Shown here: piece by piece, positions 1 through 7,605 of the stretch
Numbering within the stretch: position 1 is the first letter of the stretch
Layout of the letters: every line of letters starts with the position of its first letter
Assembly (NCBI RefSeq): GCF_000515215.1
Contig: NZ_KI911557.1
Span: 4,645,741 to 4,709,740, forward strand
Origin: Methylomonas sp. 11b
Lineage (GTDB): Bacteria; Pseudomonadota; Gammaproteobacteria; Methylococcales; Methylomonadaceae
Length of the DNA stretch: 64,000 nt
Direction of reading: 5' to 3'
Made by a program: the position numbers and the translations under genes
The notes under the pieces: generated by a model
The model's database searches: none
What the model was told of the DNA's origin: nothing
The model's input: only the letters and a program-made list of their open reading frames with translations

Positions 1-144
1 ATTTATTCCACCGCGCTGCTGGTGCCGTTTCACTCGGCTACCGATCCGGCGGAATACCAATACCAGTTATTCGGTTATTTCCTATTGTTGGATAACACCT
101 GGGAGAAACATCGGCAGGCAATAGGCTTTGATATCAATAGCTGA
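1..144 (+). CDS. C-terminal end of an unidentified protein (5' cut by window)
   Basis: An open frame runs from the first base to a TGA at 142-144 and gives 47 residues. It is rich in aromatic residues (a YQYQLFGYFLLL stretch) and ends in DINS. I do not recognise the family, and too little is left to assign a role. It converges with the PepSY gene, and a strong hairpin lies between them. Frame and terminator support a real gene end. Confidence 0.5.
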   Translation: MYSTALLVPFHSATDPAEYQYQLFGYFLLLDNTWEKHRQAIGFDINS

Positions 145-206
145 ACATGAGTATCGGATACGCCTAACCGTTAACCGTGGTTTATGGCGGTATTCGGCGT
201 ACTGTG

Positions 207-231
207 GGGGACTCTTATTGAAAGAGTCCCC
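207..231. terminator. hairpin between convergent genes
   Basis: A perfect 10-bp stem (GGGGACTCTT / AAGAGTCCCC) with a 5-base loop lies between the convergent ends of the cut gene and the PepSY gene. The T-tract after it is short (TT), so it may be a bidirectional or Rho-assisted terminator. Confidence 0.6.
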
Positions 232-266
232 TTGATCGGGCTATCTGTAAAGGCCGGGATTGACGC

Positions 267-791
267 TTAACGTTTTTCGTCAACTTCCTCGCCGATTTCC
301 CATTCCTCGGTAGCGGTTTCGATGATTTTTCCGCTGGCGGCGTCGACTTCGACTTTGGTTTCTAAGCCTTTGTCGTTGACGATGTCGAATTCATAAGACG
401 AGCCGCCGTTTTCCTCCACTTCGTATTCGACCTCCTCAATCTTGCCGGGGTTGGCTTTTAGCGCAATTGCTGCGGCATCTTCCTCTGTGACTTTGACATT
501 CTTTTTGAATGCCTGGCTATTCGGATCAGCCACTTCAGATTCTTTCTCGGTCAGCTTGCCGCTGTCGGCATCGCACATGAACTCCCATTCCTGGCGGTTG
601 TTGTCGCGCAGTTCCAATTCGTAAGCGCCTTTGCCGGCTACGTTGAGCTTTTCCAGTTTGACCAGTTCGCCCGCTTTTTCTTTTTTTACGGCTTGGATGC
701 AGTTTTCCAGGCCTTGATCGGCTGCCACGGCACTAGCGGACAACATGCCAAAACCGGCTAATACAGATAATGTTAACAATGACTTTTTCAT
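267..791 (-). CDS. periplasmic PepSY-domain protein
   Basis: 174 residues with a clear Sec signal peptide (MKKSLLTLSVLAGFGMLSASAVAA, cleaved near residue 24). The rest is acidic and holds two PepSY-like units (about 28-85 and 100-165), each with the alternating beta pattern and a 'DADSGKL' or 'DAASGKI' hairpin typical of the family. PepSY domains often act as inhibitory or regulatory modules in the periplasm; no partner is visible here. A ribosome site (GAGG) precedes the ATG at 791. The next gene upstream on the same strand is a LuxR-type regulator, with 44 bases between them, so the two could be co-transcribed. Confidence 0.85.
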   Translation of the reverse strand: MKKSLLTLSVLAGFGMLSASAVAADQGLENCIQAVKKEKAGELVKLEKLNVAGKGAYELELRDNNRQEWEFMCDADSGKLTEKESEVADPNSQAFKKNVKVTEEDAAAIALKANPGKIEEVEYEVEENGGSSYEFDIVNDKGLETKVEVDAASGKIIETATEEWEIGEEVDEKR

Positions 792-835
792 AAGCTACCT
801 CGCAAATAAAAGGAAAAATTCCCGAATGACGGGAA

Positions 836-1468
836 TCATACGCTGTTATCGATAATCAAGCCATGGCAATTCGCAAACTTTCTTAGCGAGCCTCGATTAT
901 CGATAGCCAGTTTCAGTTTGATTTGAGTTTGGCAATTGGACACGGTTTTACTGCTAATGCCCAACTGCAGCGCTATCGCTTGTAATGAACAGCCTTCGGC
1001 TAACAGACAAAATACATCAAATTCGCGGGAGCTGAGCGATACAAATGGATCTAGCTGCTTTTTGATTTGCCGCATGGCCAACAACTGCGCTATGTTTTGG
1101 TCCAGGTAATATTCACCTTGCACAAGCTTGCGGATGATCTCGGTCAACTTCACCGCGTCGGGAAGCACTGCCAAAAACCCCTTCACACCGGCCTGCATAT
1201 AAGTCACGGCATGGGCGCTGGAATGGCGAAGCAGGACCATAAATTTACACGCGGGAGCAATAGATTTTATTTGATCGATTAGGGCCAGATTGTCCTGCAA
1301 GGCCGCCTCCCCATCGATCAGGACTAGGTCTAAAGCCGCGAAATTCATCGGTTCCGCAGTATTTGGCTCCGTTGTTATGACAACAACACCTTGTTTCTCC
1401 AGCTCTTCCGGATTAAGGCTAATTTCTGCAAACCCTGGTGCGGGTAGCAATAGTCTGATGACTGACAC
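836..1468 (-). CDS. LuxR/NarL-type response regulator-like protein
   Basis: 210 residues starting at GTG (1468). The C-terminal part (about 140-205) is a LuxR-type helix-turn-helix ('LSSREFDVFCLLAEG', 'ALQLGISSKTVSNC'). The N-terminal part has a receiver-like fold pattern: 'DLVLIDGEA' could hold the acceptor Asp and 'GVKGFL' matches the region of the conserved Thr/Lys segment. The usual acidic pair at the first strand is absent ('RLLLPAPGF'), so the receiver looks degenerate and may work without phosphorylation. No sensor kinase is adjacent. It probably binds DNA as a dimer; its targets are unknown. Confidence 0.8.
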   Translation of the reverse strand: MSVIRLLLPAPGFAEISLNPEELEKQGVVVITTEPNTAEPMNFAALDLVLIDGEAALQDNLALIDQIKSIAPACKFMVLLRHSSAHAVTYMQAGVKGFLAVLPDAVKLTEIIRKLVQGEYYLDQNIAQLLAMRQIKKQLDPFVSLSSREFDVFCLLAEGCSLQAIALQLGISSKTVSNCQTQIKLKLAIDNRGSLRKFANCHGLIIDNSV

Positions 1469-1642
1469 AATATCTTGCCTTTTGTCTAAACGGGTGTAAT
1501 TGCAAAGCCAAGCCCTTGTGGTGCGGAAGGCATGGTTCTCTCTGGCATCGATGGCTACCGTGAACTCGCCTTTTGAATCGGGTTTTGGTTTGAGCCTAGC
1601 TGTCGTTGGAGATTAACAGAAACAGGGCGTGTTAACGCTGTT

Positions 1643-2395
1643 CTAATGACTCTCGATGTTTTTCTGCATCCGTTCTATGGATTGCATGTAAATTTGCACG
1701 CTGCTCTCAAAAGCCGGCGAAATGGCGGTAAATTGAAAACCTATCCGATGCGCGGTGCTTATCGCGCTGGTTTTGACATCGATACTATATTTGGCGTGTA
1801 GCCCGACATCGGCATGATGATGTTCGTGATCGTGCAGGAATAACGTGCAACTGACCGCTTCGATAGACAGTAAATCTTGTTGTAACGCATGCTCGGGATT
1901 GATTAAGGCCAGACCGCACAAACCGATATCCAGCAGTTTGAAGGTTTTTGTAAGGGCAGATTGAACGCCCGTGGCGGCGTCGGTTATGTTAAAGCTAAAT
2001 TGACAATAGGTGCCGACATGCGATTGCGGTACTTTCACCCGGTAATAATTGCGCCGCTGCCGCCAATACAGCCTATCAGGCAAGGGCATCATTAACACCG
2101 CGCCCTGCGGGCTTTGCACCAGTTTGATGTTCACCCCTTGAAATGTCGCTTCAATCCCATCCACCTGCGTGAAGAAATGCACACGCTTGGTCAGTAACAA
2201 ACGGTCCGTCAATTCTTTCGTCGGCGCAATGTCTATCGCCAACGTATTATGCTTAAGGTCAATTTGCACGATCGCGGTTAAAAACGATTGATTATTCACG
2301 CCATAGCGAGCGGACAAAATACAATTACGCTGCTGGATTTCAGTTAGGTAATTGACAATCTGTTTCTGGTTAAAAATCGCGTAGTCGTCTTCCAT
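1643..2395 (-). CDS. YcgR-like PilZ protein (c-di-GMP flagellar brake type)
   Basis: About 250 residues with a YcgR-type N-terminal domain (about 5-105) followed by a PilZ domain (about 110-240). The c-di-GMP-binding arginine cluster RQRRNYYRV is present. The second PilZ motif ([DN]xSxxG) reads DIGLCG, with Gly in place of Ser, so binding may be weaker. YcgR binds c-di-GMP and slows the flagellar motor. I chose the ATG at 2395; an in-frame TTG at 2419 is the alternative, and neither has a strong ribosome site. No flagellar genes lie nearby. The c-di-GMP enzymes in this window are at 15763-20187 and 46477-47379. Confidence 0.8.
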   Translation of the reverse strand: MEDDYAIFNQKQIVNYLTEIQQRNCILSARYGVNNQSFLTAIVQIDLKHNTLAIDIAPTKELTDRLLLTKRVHFFTQVDGIEATFQGVNIKLVQSPQGAVLMMPLPDRLYWRQRRNYYRVKVPQSHVGTYCQFSFNITDAATGVQSALTKTFKLLDIGLCGLALINPEHALQQDLLSIEAVSCTLFLHDHEHHHADVGLHAKYSIDVKTSAISTAHRIGFQFTAISPAFESSVQIYMQSIERMQKNIESH

Positions 2396-2506
2396 CGATA
2401 GTGATCGTAGGTTATGCAAATATTTGGAAAATATAGGTTAAAAACCGCTTTGTTGCAGGCTTGAAACTGGGAGTATTTAATGTTTAATGTGGAGCAGTGT
2501 GGACAT

Positions 2507-2697
2507 GTAGGTCAGGGTACGCGACAGCGTTCCCTGACTTAGCAAGCTCTATGAATGCAGTGAATGATGTAGGTCACGTTGGCGCGATACGACTGTATGG
2601 ATGCAGGAGTTAGGGCAACGCAGGAGCAGTTGCCGAGCGGCTACGTGACGAATCGAAGCCAAATTGTCAGGGAACGCTAGCGCGCACCCTGACCTAC
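2507..2697. repeat. inverted-repeat element (32-bp arms)
   Basis: The left arm (2507-2538) and right arm (2666-2697) match as reverse complements at 29 of 32 positions, with about 127 bp between them. The arms begin GTAGGTCAGGG and contain the central GCGTTCCCTGAC. The inside has a shorter imperfect pair (GTAGGTCACG near 2569 and CTACGTGACG near 2641). There is no transposase, so it resembles a REP-pair or miniature non-autonomous element. The right arm supplies the last codons and the stop of the neighbouring membrane protein gene. Confidence 0.75.
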
Positions 2698-3138
2698 CTG
2701 GCTTAGTCTTGCTGCGATATAGTGGAAACAGTAATGCGAGGCACAAGTCGCTGGCCCGAAGAATGTCGCAATAAAGCACCACGTTCCCAAGTCAAGAAAG
2801 CTTTTTGCCGAAAATGTTAGAGGAGTAACCGTAAAAAAGGATATTACCAACTCATATAGAACCGGGCCCTCGGCAATTAGTCCGGCAATAAGAAAAGTAA
2901 AGGTGACCGTGCTTCGAATATTAGACTCCCGAGGATTTTGAAATACTGCTAGCCACAAACCAAAAACGCCAAGTGTATCCATAGCGAGCCATAAAATGTC
3001 TAAATAGCGTGGCTCAAAGTCCGGAATTAATAGGGCGGCCCAAAGCATCAAAAAAAATGTCGCAGGCAGGGCGCCAAATGGGGCTATCACGAGCCTCTGG
3101 TTTCCATATTCAACAGTAGATTTAGGGTTGTGTTTCAA
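2677..3138 (-). CDS. small membrane protein, 3' end formed by a repeat
   Basis: 153 residues with four predicted membrane segments (about 20-40, 47-66, 75-100, 118-145). Family not recognised. The last residues, QVGQGAR, and the stop are encoded by the right arm of the inverted repeat at 2666-2697, so the original C-terminus was probably replaced or cut by insertion. It is not in an obvious operon. Function unknown. Confidence 0.6.
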   Translation of the reverse strand: MKHNPKSTVEYGNQRLVIAPFGALPATFFLMLWAALLIPDFEPRYLDILWLAMDTLGVFGLWLAVFQNPRESNIRSTVTFTFLIAGLIAEGPVLYELVISFFTVTPLTFSAKSFLDLGTWCFIATFFGPATCASHYCFHYIAARLSQVGQGAR

Positions 3139-3311
3139 CGGCGCGCCTGGGAGTTTATTAGAAAGTTTCTGTACGCTTAGGAGGCATCAGTGTTAGCGTC
3201 ATGTGCCGGATCATCAAAAACCAACAAACAAAGTATACCGGCAAGCCTATTCGACGGCATTCGTGTATATCAAATACTTAATGAAACACCCATGCAAATC
3301 CTAAATGCTCG

Positions 3312-3605
3312 TTAACCCCGAATATTGTCCGACATAACATCCCGCAGACTCCCGGAGACATATTTGTGCAACACGCTGGCAACTAACGTCTGATATGGCA
3401 ATCCTTCCTGCAAGGCTCGGCGTTGTAACGCCGCTAAATCCCTGGCGGATATTCTGATGTTGATGCGCTTGTCTTTTTTAAAGGTTGCTTCGGCGGCCGT
3501 AGCTAAATCGGCCTTACGTTCGTCGGTCAACACGGATTCGAATTCGTCGGCTTCGAAGGCGCTTAAAAATGCCTGTTCATCTTGATCCAAGTTTACGTTA
3601 GTCAT
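3312..3605 (-). CDS. CopG/BrnA-like antitoxin
   Basis: 97 residues. The C-terminal half holds a ribbon-helix-helix pattern ('INIRISARDLAALQRRALQ', then 'GLPYQTLVASVLHKYV') as in CopG/BrnA-type antitoxins, which bind DNA as dimers and repress their own operon. The acidic N-terminal half probably binds the toxin. It overlaps the upstream toxin-like reading frame by 8 bases, the usual coupling of a type II module with the toxin gene first. Since that toxin is interrupted, the antitoxin may now be a relic or act in trans. Confidence 0.8.
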   Translation of the reverse strand: MTNVNLDQDEQAFLSAFEADEFESVLTDERKADLATAAEATFKKDKRINIRISARDLAALQRRALQEGLPYQTLVASVLHKYVSGSLRDVMSDNIRG

Positions 3606-3879
3606 GTCCGTCTCGCAGATGGTGTTTCCTCGCTTTGCGACAGGGGATGATGGTTTTCAGAAAAATTTCTTCGCTGGTTTCGACGTAAGGCACCAAATAA
3701 GCGTAGTTATCGACATCCACAACAAGCATTCTTTGATTTGAATATTTATCTGGATTGGGGTGGGTCGCGTCATCCAGCAAATCGCCGGATTAAACTGCAA
3801 ATAGTATGTCTTCGAATGAGATGCCTCGTTCGGCGATTAGGGTCTGGTTCTTCTCTGTGTTCCAGTTAAATTGCTTCAT
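3598..3879 (-). pseudogene. BrnT-like toxin interrupted by an in-frame stop
   Basis: From an ATG at 3879 the frame reads MKQFNWNTEKNQTLIAERG ... ISFEDILFAV, then TAA (3790-3792 on the plus strand as TTA), then continues in the same frame as SGDLLDDATHPNP ... LVPYVETSEEIFLKTIIPCRKA. Both halves match the usual small-toxin pattern, an N-terminal 'FxWNxEKN...RGISFE' and a C-terminal 'IIPxRKA', so a single point change to TAA split the gene. The second half has its own ATG at 3780, but the product would lack the first third. It overlaps the antitoxin gene downstream. Confidence 0.8.
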
Positions 3880-3926
3880 GGCCTAGCCTAACATAGCGTG
3901 CGCCTATCCTTATCAGTAACGACTAT

Positions 3927-5360
3927 TTACCCGTCAACCTTAGGCAAACTCAGCACCGCCTCCGCCCCGCCGCCCTCGGCATTGCCGACCTTGATCTCGC
4001 CGCCATGTAACGTAGCTACTTCCCGAACGAAGGCCAAACCCAGGCCGGTGCTTTTGCGGCCGTTGTTGGGGCGCGGCAGAGAGTAGAAGCGTTCGAACAC
4101 ACGCTCCAGCGCGTAGTCGGGGATACCTGGACCATGGTCGCGGATGTGCAGAACGATTAGGTTCCCATCGCGGTTGCCGTGGATTTCGATCGCCGAATAG
4201 GGAGGTGCGAAGGCTAACGCGTTATCCAATAAATTGGAAATGGCCTGCCGCAATAAAAATTCTTCCGCCAGCACCGGTAGCGGTTCGTCCAGCGACACAA
4301 CTGTTTGCAAATGTAATTGCAGGAGTTGCGGGGCTTTTTCGGCCAGGACTCTATTGACCAATTCGCCCAAATCCAATAGTTGTGGATCGGATAATTGCTG
4401 GCGTTGCTCTAATTCCGCCAGTCCCAATAGTCGTTCGATTAACTGGTCCAGGCGCTCGGCTTGTTCTTTGGCATTGCCGGCGAAACGGCGGCGGTCGGCA
4501 TCCGGCAGCGGTTCTTCCAGCAACTCCGCCGCGCCACGAATTGCCGCCAGCGGGCTTTTCATCTCGTGGGTCAGGGTTTGTACGTAACGCTCGACGTATT
4601 GTTTGCCTTCCAATTCCTGACGCATGCTTTCCAGGGCGCGTGCCAGTGTGGACAGCTCGACGCTGCGCAATTTGGGCGGGCTGGCTTTGCCGCCGGACGC
4701 GATGCTGCGGGCGTAGCCGACCAATAGATCGATGGCGCGGGTCAAGCGCCAGTTGAATATCGCGCCGAACAGTAAAGCGCCGCCGAATAGCCAGAAGGCG
4801 CCGCGTTGTATGGCATTCTTGCTGGCGTCGACAATGGGTTGCAGCAGGGCGGTGGGGTAGGCGACGGTGACCACGCCTATCAACTTCTCGCCGTCGCGTA
4901 CCGGTGCGGCGACATGCATGGTCGAGCTGGTCTTATCGCCGGGATTGGCCTGCGTGGAACGGGCGCCGTATTGGCCTTGCAGGGTTAGATACACGTCGTT
5001 CCAACGGGCGTAGTTTTCGCCGACTGCCGTACCCGCCGAGTCAAAACGGACGATGCCGGTCGCGTCGGTCACGTAAACCCGGTAATCCAGGGATTGTTTG
5101 GGAAATCCGAAGATGGTCGCTGACACCGGCCGCTTGCTGTAACGCTTGACTGCCTGGGCGAAATGGCCGTCGGCGATGTTACCCTGCAACAAGTCCGGCG
5201 CGGCCAGTTCGGCCAGCAGGTTGGCGGTGTCGACCAAGCTGGCTTCCAGCGCGGTGCGCACGCCGGGGCCGATCTGTTTTACCACCAGCAACAACACCAG
5301 TTGCCCGGTCACGGCCACCAGCAGGAAATAACCCAAAAACAGCCGTACTGATAACTTCAT
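3927..5360 (-). CDS. creC: CreC-like sensor histidine kinase
   Basis: 477 residues. There is an N-terminal membrane segment (about 7-27), a periplasmic sensor of about 155 residues, a second membrane segment (about 185-205), a HAMP-like linker, and a kinase core. The phosphorylated His is H265 in THEMKSPLAAIRGA, and the ATP lid carries DHGPGIP and STGLGLAFV. The length and the H-box with 'EMKSPL' fit CreC, which works with CreB. The start overlaps the creB stop (ATGA), so they are translationally coupled. In this window creBC end an operon that begins with a GspS-like gene, unlike the E. coli setting. Confidence 0.88.
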   Translation of the reverse strand: MKLSVRLFLGYFLLVAVTGQLVLLLVVKQIGPGVRTALEASLVDTANLLAELAAPDLLQGNIADGHFAQAVKRYSKRPVSATIFGFPKQSLDYRVYVTDATGIVRFDSAGTAVGENYARWNDVYLTLQGQYGARSTQANPGDKTSSTMHVAAPVRDGEKLIGVVTVAYPTALLQPIVDASKNAIQRGAFWLFGGALLFGAIFNWRLTRAIDLLVGYARSIASGGKASPPKLRSVELSTLARALESMRQELEGKQYVERYVQTLTHEMKSPLAAIRGAAELLEEPLPDADRRRFAGNAKEQAERLDQLIERLLGLAELEQRQQLSDPQLLDLGELVNRVLAEKAPQLLQLHLQTVVSLDEPLPVLAEEFLLRQAISNLLDNALAFAPPYSAIEIHGNRDGNLIVLHIRDHGPGIPDYALERVFERFYSLPRPNNGRKSTGLGLAFVREVATLHGGEIKVGNAEGGGAEAVLSLPKVDG

Positions 5361-6049
5361 CGGCCTTGCAAGCTATAACCCAGGCCGCGATGGGTGCGTA
5401 TCGGGTCTTGGTCGGCGGCCGCAGTGCGCAGTTTGGCGCGCAAGGTTTTGATGTGGGTATCGACGGTGCGGTCGAACACATCGCCGGGGTCTCGCCAGAT
5501 TCTTTCCAGCAGTTGTTCGCGGGAGAAAATCCGCTCCGGGTGCTCAATCAATAGTTTCAGCAACAAAAATTCGTAACGGGTTAAATCCAGCAACTGCCCG
5601 CAATAGCGGATGCGGCCGCCTTGGCTATCCAAGTCAAACGCTGCTCTTGTTGTCGGCGCTTGCTTGTTAGCGCTGGAGTTACCGAGTCGGCGCAAGATTA
5701 CGCCCACTCTAGCCGCCACTTCGCGTGGGCTGAACGGCTTGGTGACGTAATCGTCGGCACCGATTTCCAAACCGACGATGCGGTCGATTTCGTCACCGTG
5801 CGCGGTTAGAAAAATCACCGGAATGTCGGAGAAGCGGCGTAACTGCCGGCACAGGTCAAAGCCGTTGCCGTCCGGCAGACCGACATCGAGAATCGCCAGG
5901 GAGAACGAGTCGGTTTGCAGCCTAGACAACGCAGTTTGCAGCAAGCCGACATGCTCGGTCTGATAACCGCTGCTGTTCAGCACGTAAATCAAAGTGTCGG
6001 CAATGGCCGGTTCGTCTTCGACGATTAAGATGCGTTTCGCGGCAGTCAC
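5357..6049 (-). CDS. creB: CreB-like OmpR-family response regulator
   Basis: 230 residues. The receiver domain (about 5-118) has the acidic pair ED at 11-12, the phosphoacceptor D55 in 'AILDVGLPDGNGF', and the conserved Lys in 'YVTKPFSP'. The C-terminal winged helix (about 135-228) is of OmpR/PhoB type ('LTRYEFLLLKLLIEHPERIFSREQLL' region, then the 'DRTVDTHIKTLRAKL' region). The pairing with a CreC-type kinase and the length identify CreB. It starts 4 bases after the DUF350 stop and ends overlapping creC. Confidence 0.88.
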   Translation of the reverse strand: MTAAKRILIVEDEPAIADTLIYVLNSSGYQTEHVGLLQTALSRLQTDSFSLAILDVGLPDGNGFDLCRQLRRFSDIPVIFLTAHGDEIDRIVGLEIGADDYVTKPFSPREVAARVGVILRRLGNSSANKQAPTTRAAFDLDSQGGRIRYCGQLLDLTRYEFLLLKLLIEHPERIFSREQLLERIWRDPGDVFDRTVDTHIKTLRAKLRTAAADQDPIRTHRGLGYSLQGR

Positions 6050-6053
6050 GGCT

Positions 6054-6476
6054 TTAATAGGTCATGCAGGCCGCGCTTAATAAGCCCGCCGCCAGCGCAA
6101 AGCCGGCCAGGACGATGGCAGGCCCCAGTTCGTCGTCGGCGATGCGTTTACATGGGTCGGCAAAGGCCAGTCTCAGCCCGACAAACACCAGCACCTGCAA
6201 AAATAAAGCAATGCCGGCCCAGATCAGCATGTCGATAAAAGACACGCTATTGGCGACAGCTCCCGATAGCGCCAACACAAAGCCCAGCAATGCGCCGCTA
6301 AACGCCACCGCCGGCGCCGTTTTGCCCTCGCGGATCAGTTTGAATTCGGCGTAGGGCGTAATCCACAGATAACAGAAAGCAAACAGGCCGGTCAGTGCCG
6401 CAGCGGCGACGAAGTGCAGAAAAAAGCCATTAGCGCCGGCCAGGAGGTTAGAGAGGTCTAGCGATTCCATAGTCAA
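6054..6476 (-). CDS. DUF350 (YjfL-type) inner-membrane protein
   Basis: 140 residues with four membrane helices (about 18-38, 50-75, 82-105, 118-138), the layout of DUF350/YjfL proteins. In E. coli yjfL sits beside the glutathionylspermidine-synthase-like yjfC, and here too it is directly downstream of such a gene, overlapping it by 4 bases. The biochemical role is unknown; the constant pairing suggests the two act together, perhaps at the membrane. creB follows after 4 bases. Confidence 0.85.
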   Translation of the reverse strand: MTMESLDLSNLLAGANGFFLHFVAAAALTGLFAFCYLWITPYAEFKLIREGKTAPAVAFSGALLGFVLALSGAVANSVSFIDMLIWAGIALFLQVLVFVGLRLAFADPCKRIADDELGPAIVLAGFALAAGLLSAACMTY

Positions 6477-7603
6477 TTCTCGACGAAATAATGCGGGATG
6501 AAGCGGCTATTGTTGCCGGTGATTTCGGTTTTGTCTTCACGTATGCCGATGCCGGCCGGTTGATCGGCGATGACCCAGGAGCCGATCACCGGAAAATTGC
6601 CGGCAAAGTTGGGCAGCGGCGTGTGTCTTTGATAAATGTAAGCTGCACCGCCGTAACTACCGCCGGTTTCGACGAGGCTGGCGCCACGGCGAATCTGGAT
6701 GTTGGCGCCTTCACGGGAATACAGCGGTTTGCGCACATAATCGCCCAGCAACGGTTGGTCGGCGAAACTGGCCGGCAGCAGATTGGGGTGGTCGGTAAAC
6801 AACTCCCATAAAATCGGCAACATGCCTTTGTTGCTGAGCAGCAGCTTCCAGGGCGGTTCCAGCATGGCGGGCTGGGCTTGCGGCAGGTAAGGGCCAAACT
6901 CCTCATGCAACAGCCATTCCCAGGGATAAAGCTTGAACAGCGCGCGGATGGGGTTATTGCGCAGATCGACAAAGCGTTGCCCGTTGGTGTCCCAGCCGAT
7001 TTGGTCGATCGCCAGGCGCTGTGTTTGCAGACCAGCTTGCACAGCGGTATCGCGCAGATACTCCAAGTTGCCGCTATCCTCGTCGCTGGTGTCCACGCCG
7101 GCAAAATACAGGCTGGGCTGGTGCTGCCGGTAATGTTGCCAAAAGCCGAGCAGTTTTTCGTGTATCGAATTGAATTGATCGGCGTCCGGATAGCATTCCC
7201 GCAACCAGAACCATTGCACCACAGCCGCTTCCAGCAGCGCGGTGGGCGTGTCGGCGTTGTATTCCAGCAATTTGGGCTGGCCGCTGCCGTCCCAGGCCAG
7301 ATCGAAGCGGCCGTAAACGCTGGGTTCCCGCCGCTCCCAAGAATCGACGATATAGGGCACGGCCCAATCCGGAATCAGCAGTTGCTTGAACAACTTGCGG
7401 TCGATGATGGCCTGAACGGCTTTTAGACACAATGCATGCAATTCGGCGGTGGCATCGTCGAGAATATCGATCTGGCTGGCCGTGAAGCGATAGCAGGCCG
7501 ATTCGTCCCAGTAGGCTTCGTTGTCCAGGGTGTGATAAGTCATACCCACCGCTTCCACTCGCTGCTGCCAGTCGTTGCGGGGAGTTAGCGCTATACGTTG
7601 CAT
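6473..7603 (-). CDS. glutathionylspermidine synthase-like ATP-grasp ligase (YjfC/YgiC family)
   Basis: 376 residues, the normal length for stand-alone C-N ligase homologues of the GspS C-terminal domain. Typical segments are 'YGRFDLAWDGSGQPKLLEYNAD' (split here as YGRFDLAWDG and KLLEYNADTPT), 'YVRKPLYSREGANI' and 'GSWVIADQPAGIGIRED'. True GspS joins glutathione and spermidine; the short YjfC/YgiC proteins lack the amidase domain and their substrate is not settled. It is the second gene of the leftward operon, 2 bases after the upstream membrane protein and overlapping DUF350. Confidence 0.88.
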   Translation of the reverse strand: MQRIALTPRNDWQQRVEAVGMTYHTLDNEAYWDESACYRFTASQIDILDDATAELHALCLKAVQAIIDRKLFKQLLIPDWAVPYIVDSWERREPSVYGRFDLAWDGSGQPKLLEYNADTPTALLEAAVVQWFWLRECYPDADQFNSIHEKLLGFWQHYRQHQPSLYFAGVDTSDEDSGNLEYLRDTAVQAGLQTQRLAIDQIGWDTNGQRFVDLRNNPIRALFKLYPWEWLLHEEFGPYLPQAQPAMLEPPWKLLLSNKGMLPILWELFTDHPNLLPASFADQPLLGDYVRKPLYSREGANIQIRRGASLVETGGSYGGAAYIYQRHTPLPNFAGNFPVIGSWVIADQPAGIGIREDKTEITGNNSRFIPHYFVEN

Positions 7604-7605
7604 GC

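Noticed and set aside
2549..2782. 77-residue frame across the inverted repeat
   Set aside because: It is mostly repeat sequence and overlaps the membrane protein gene in another frame.
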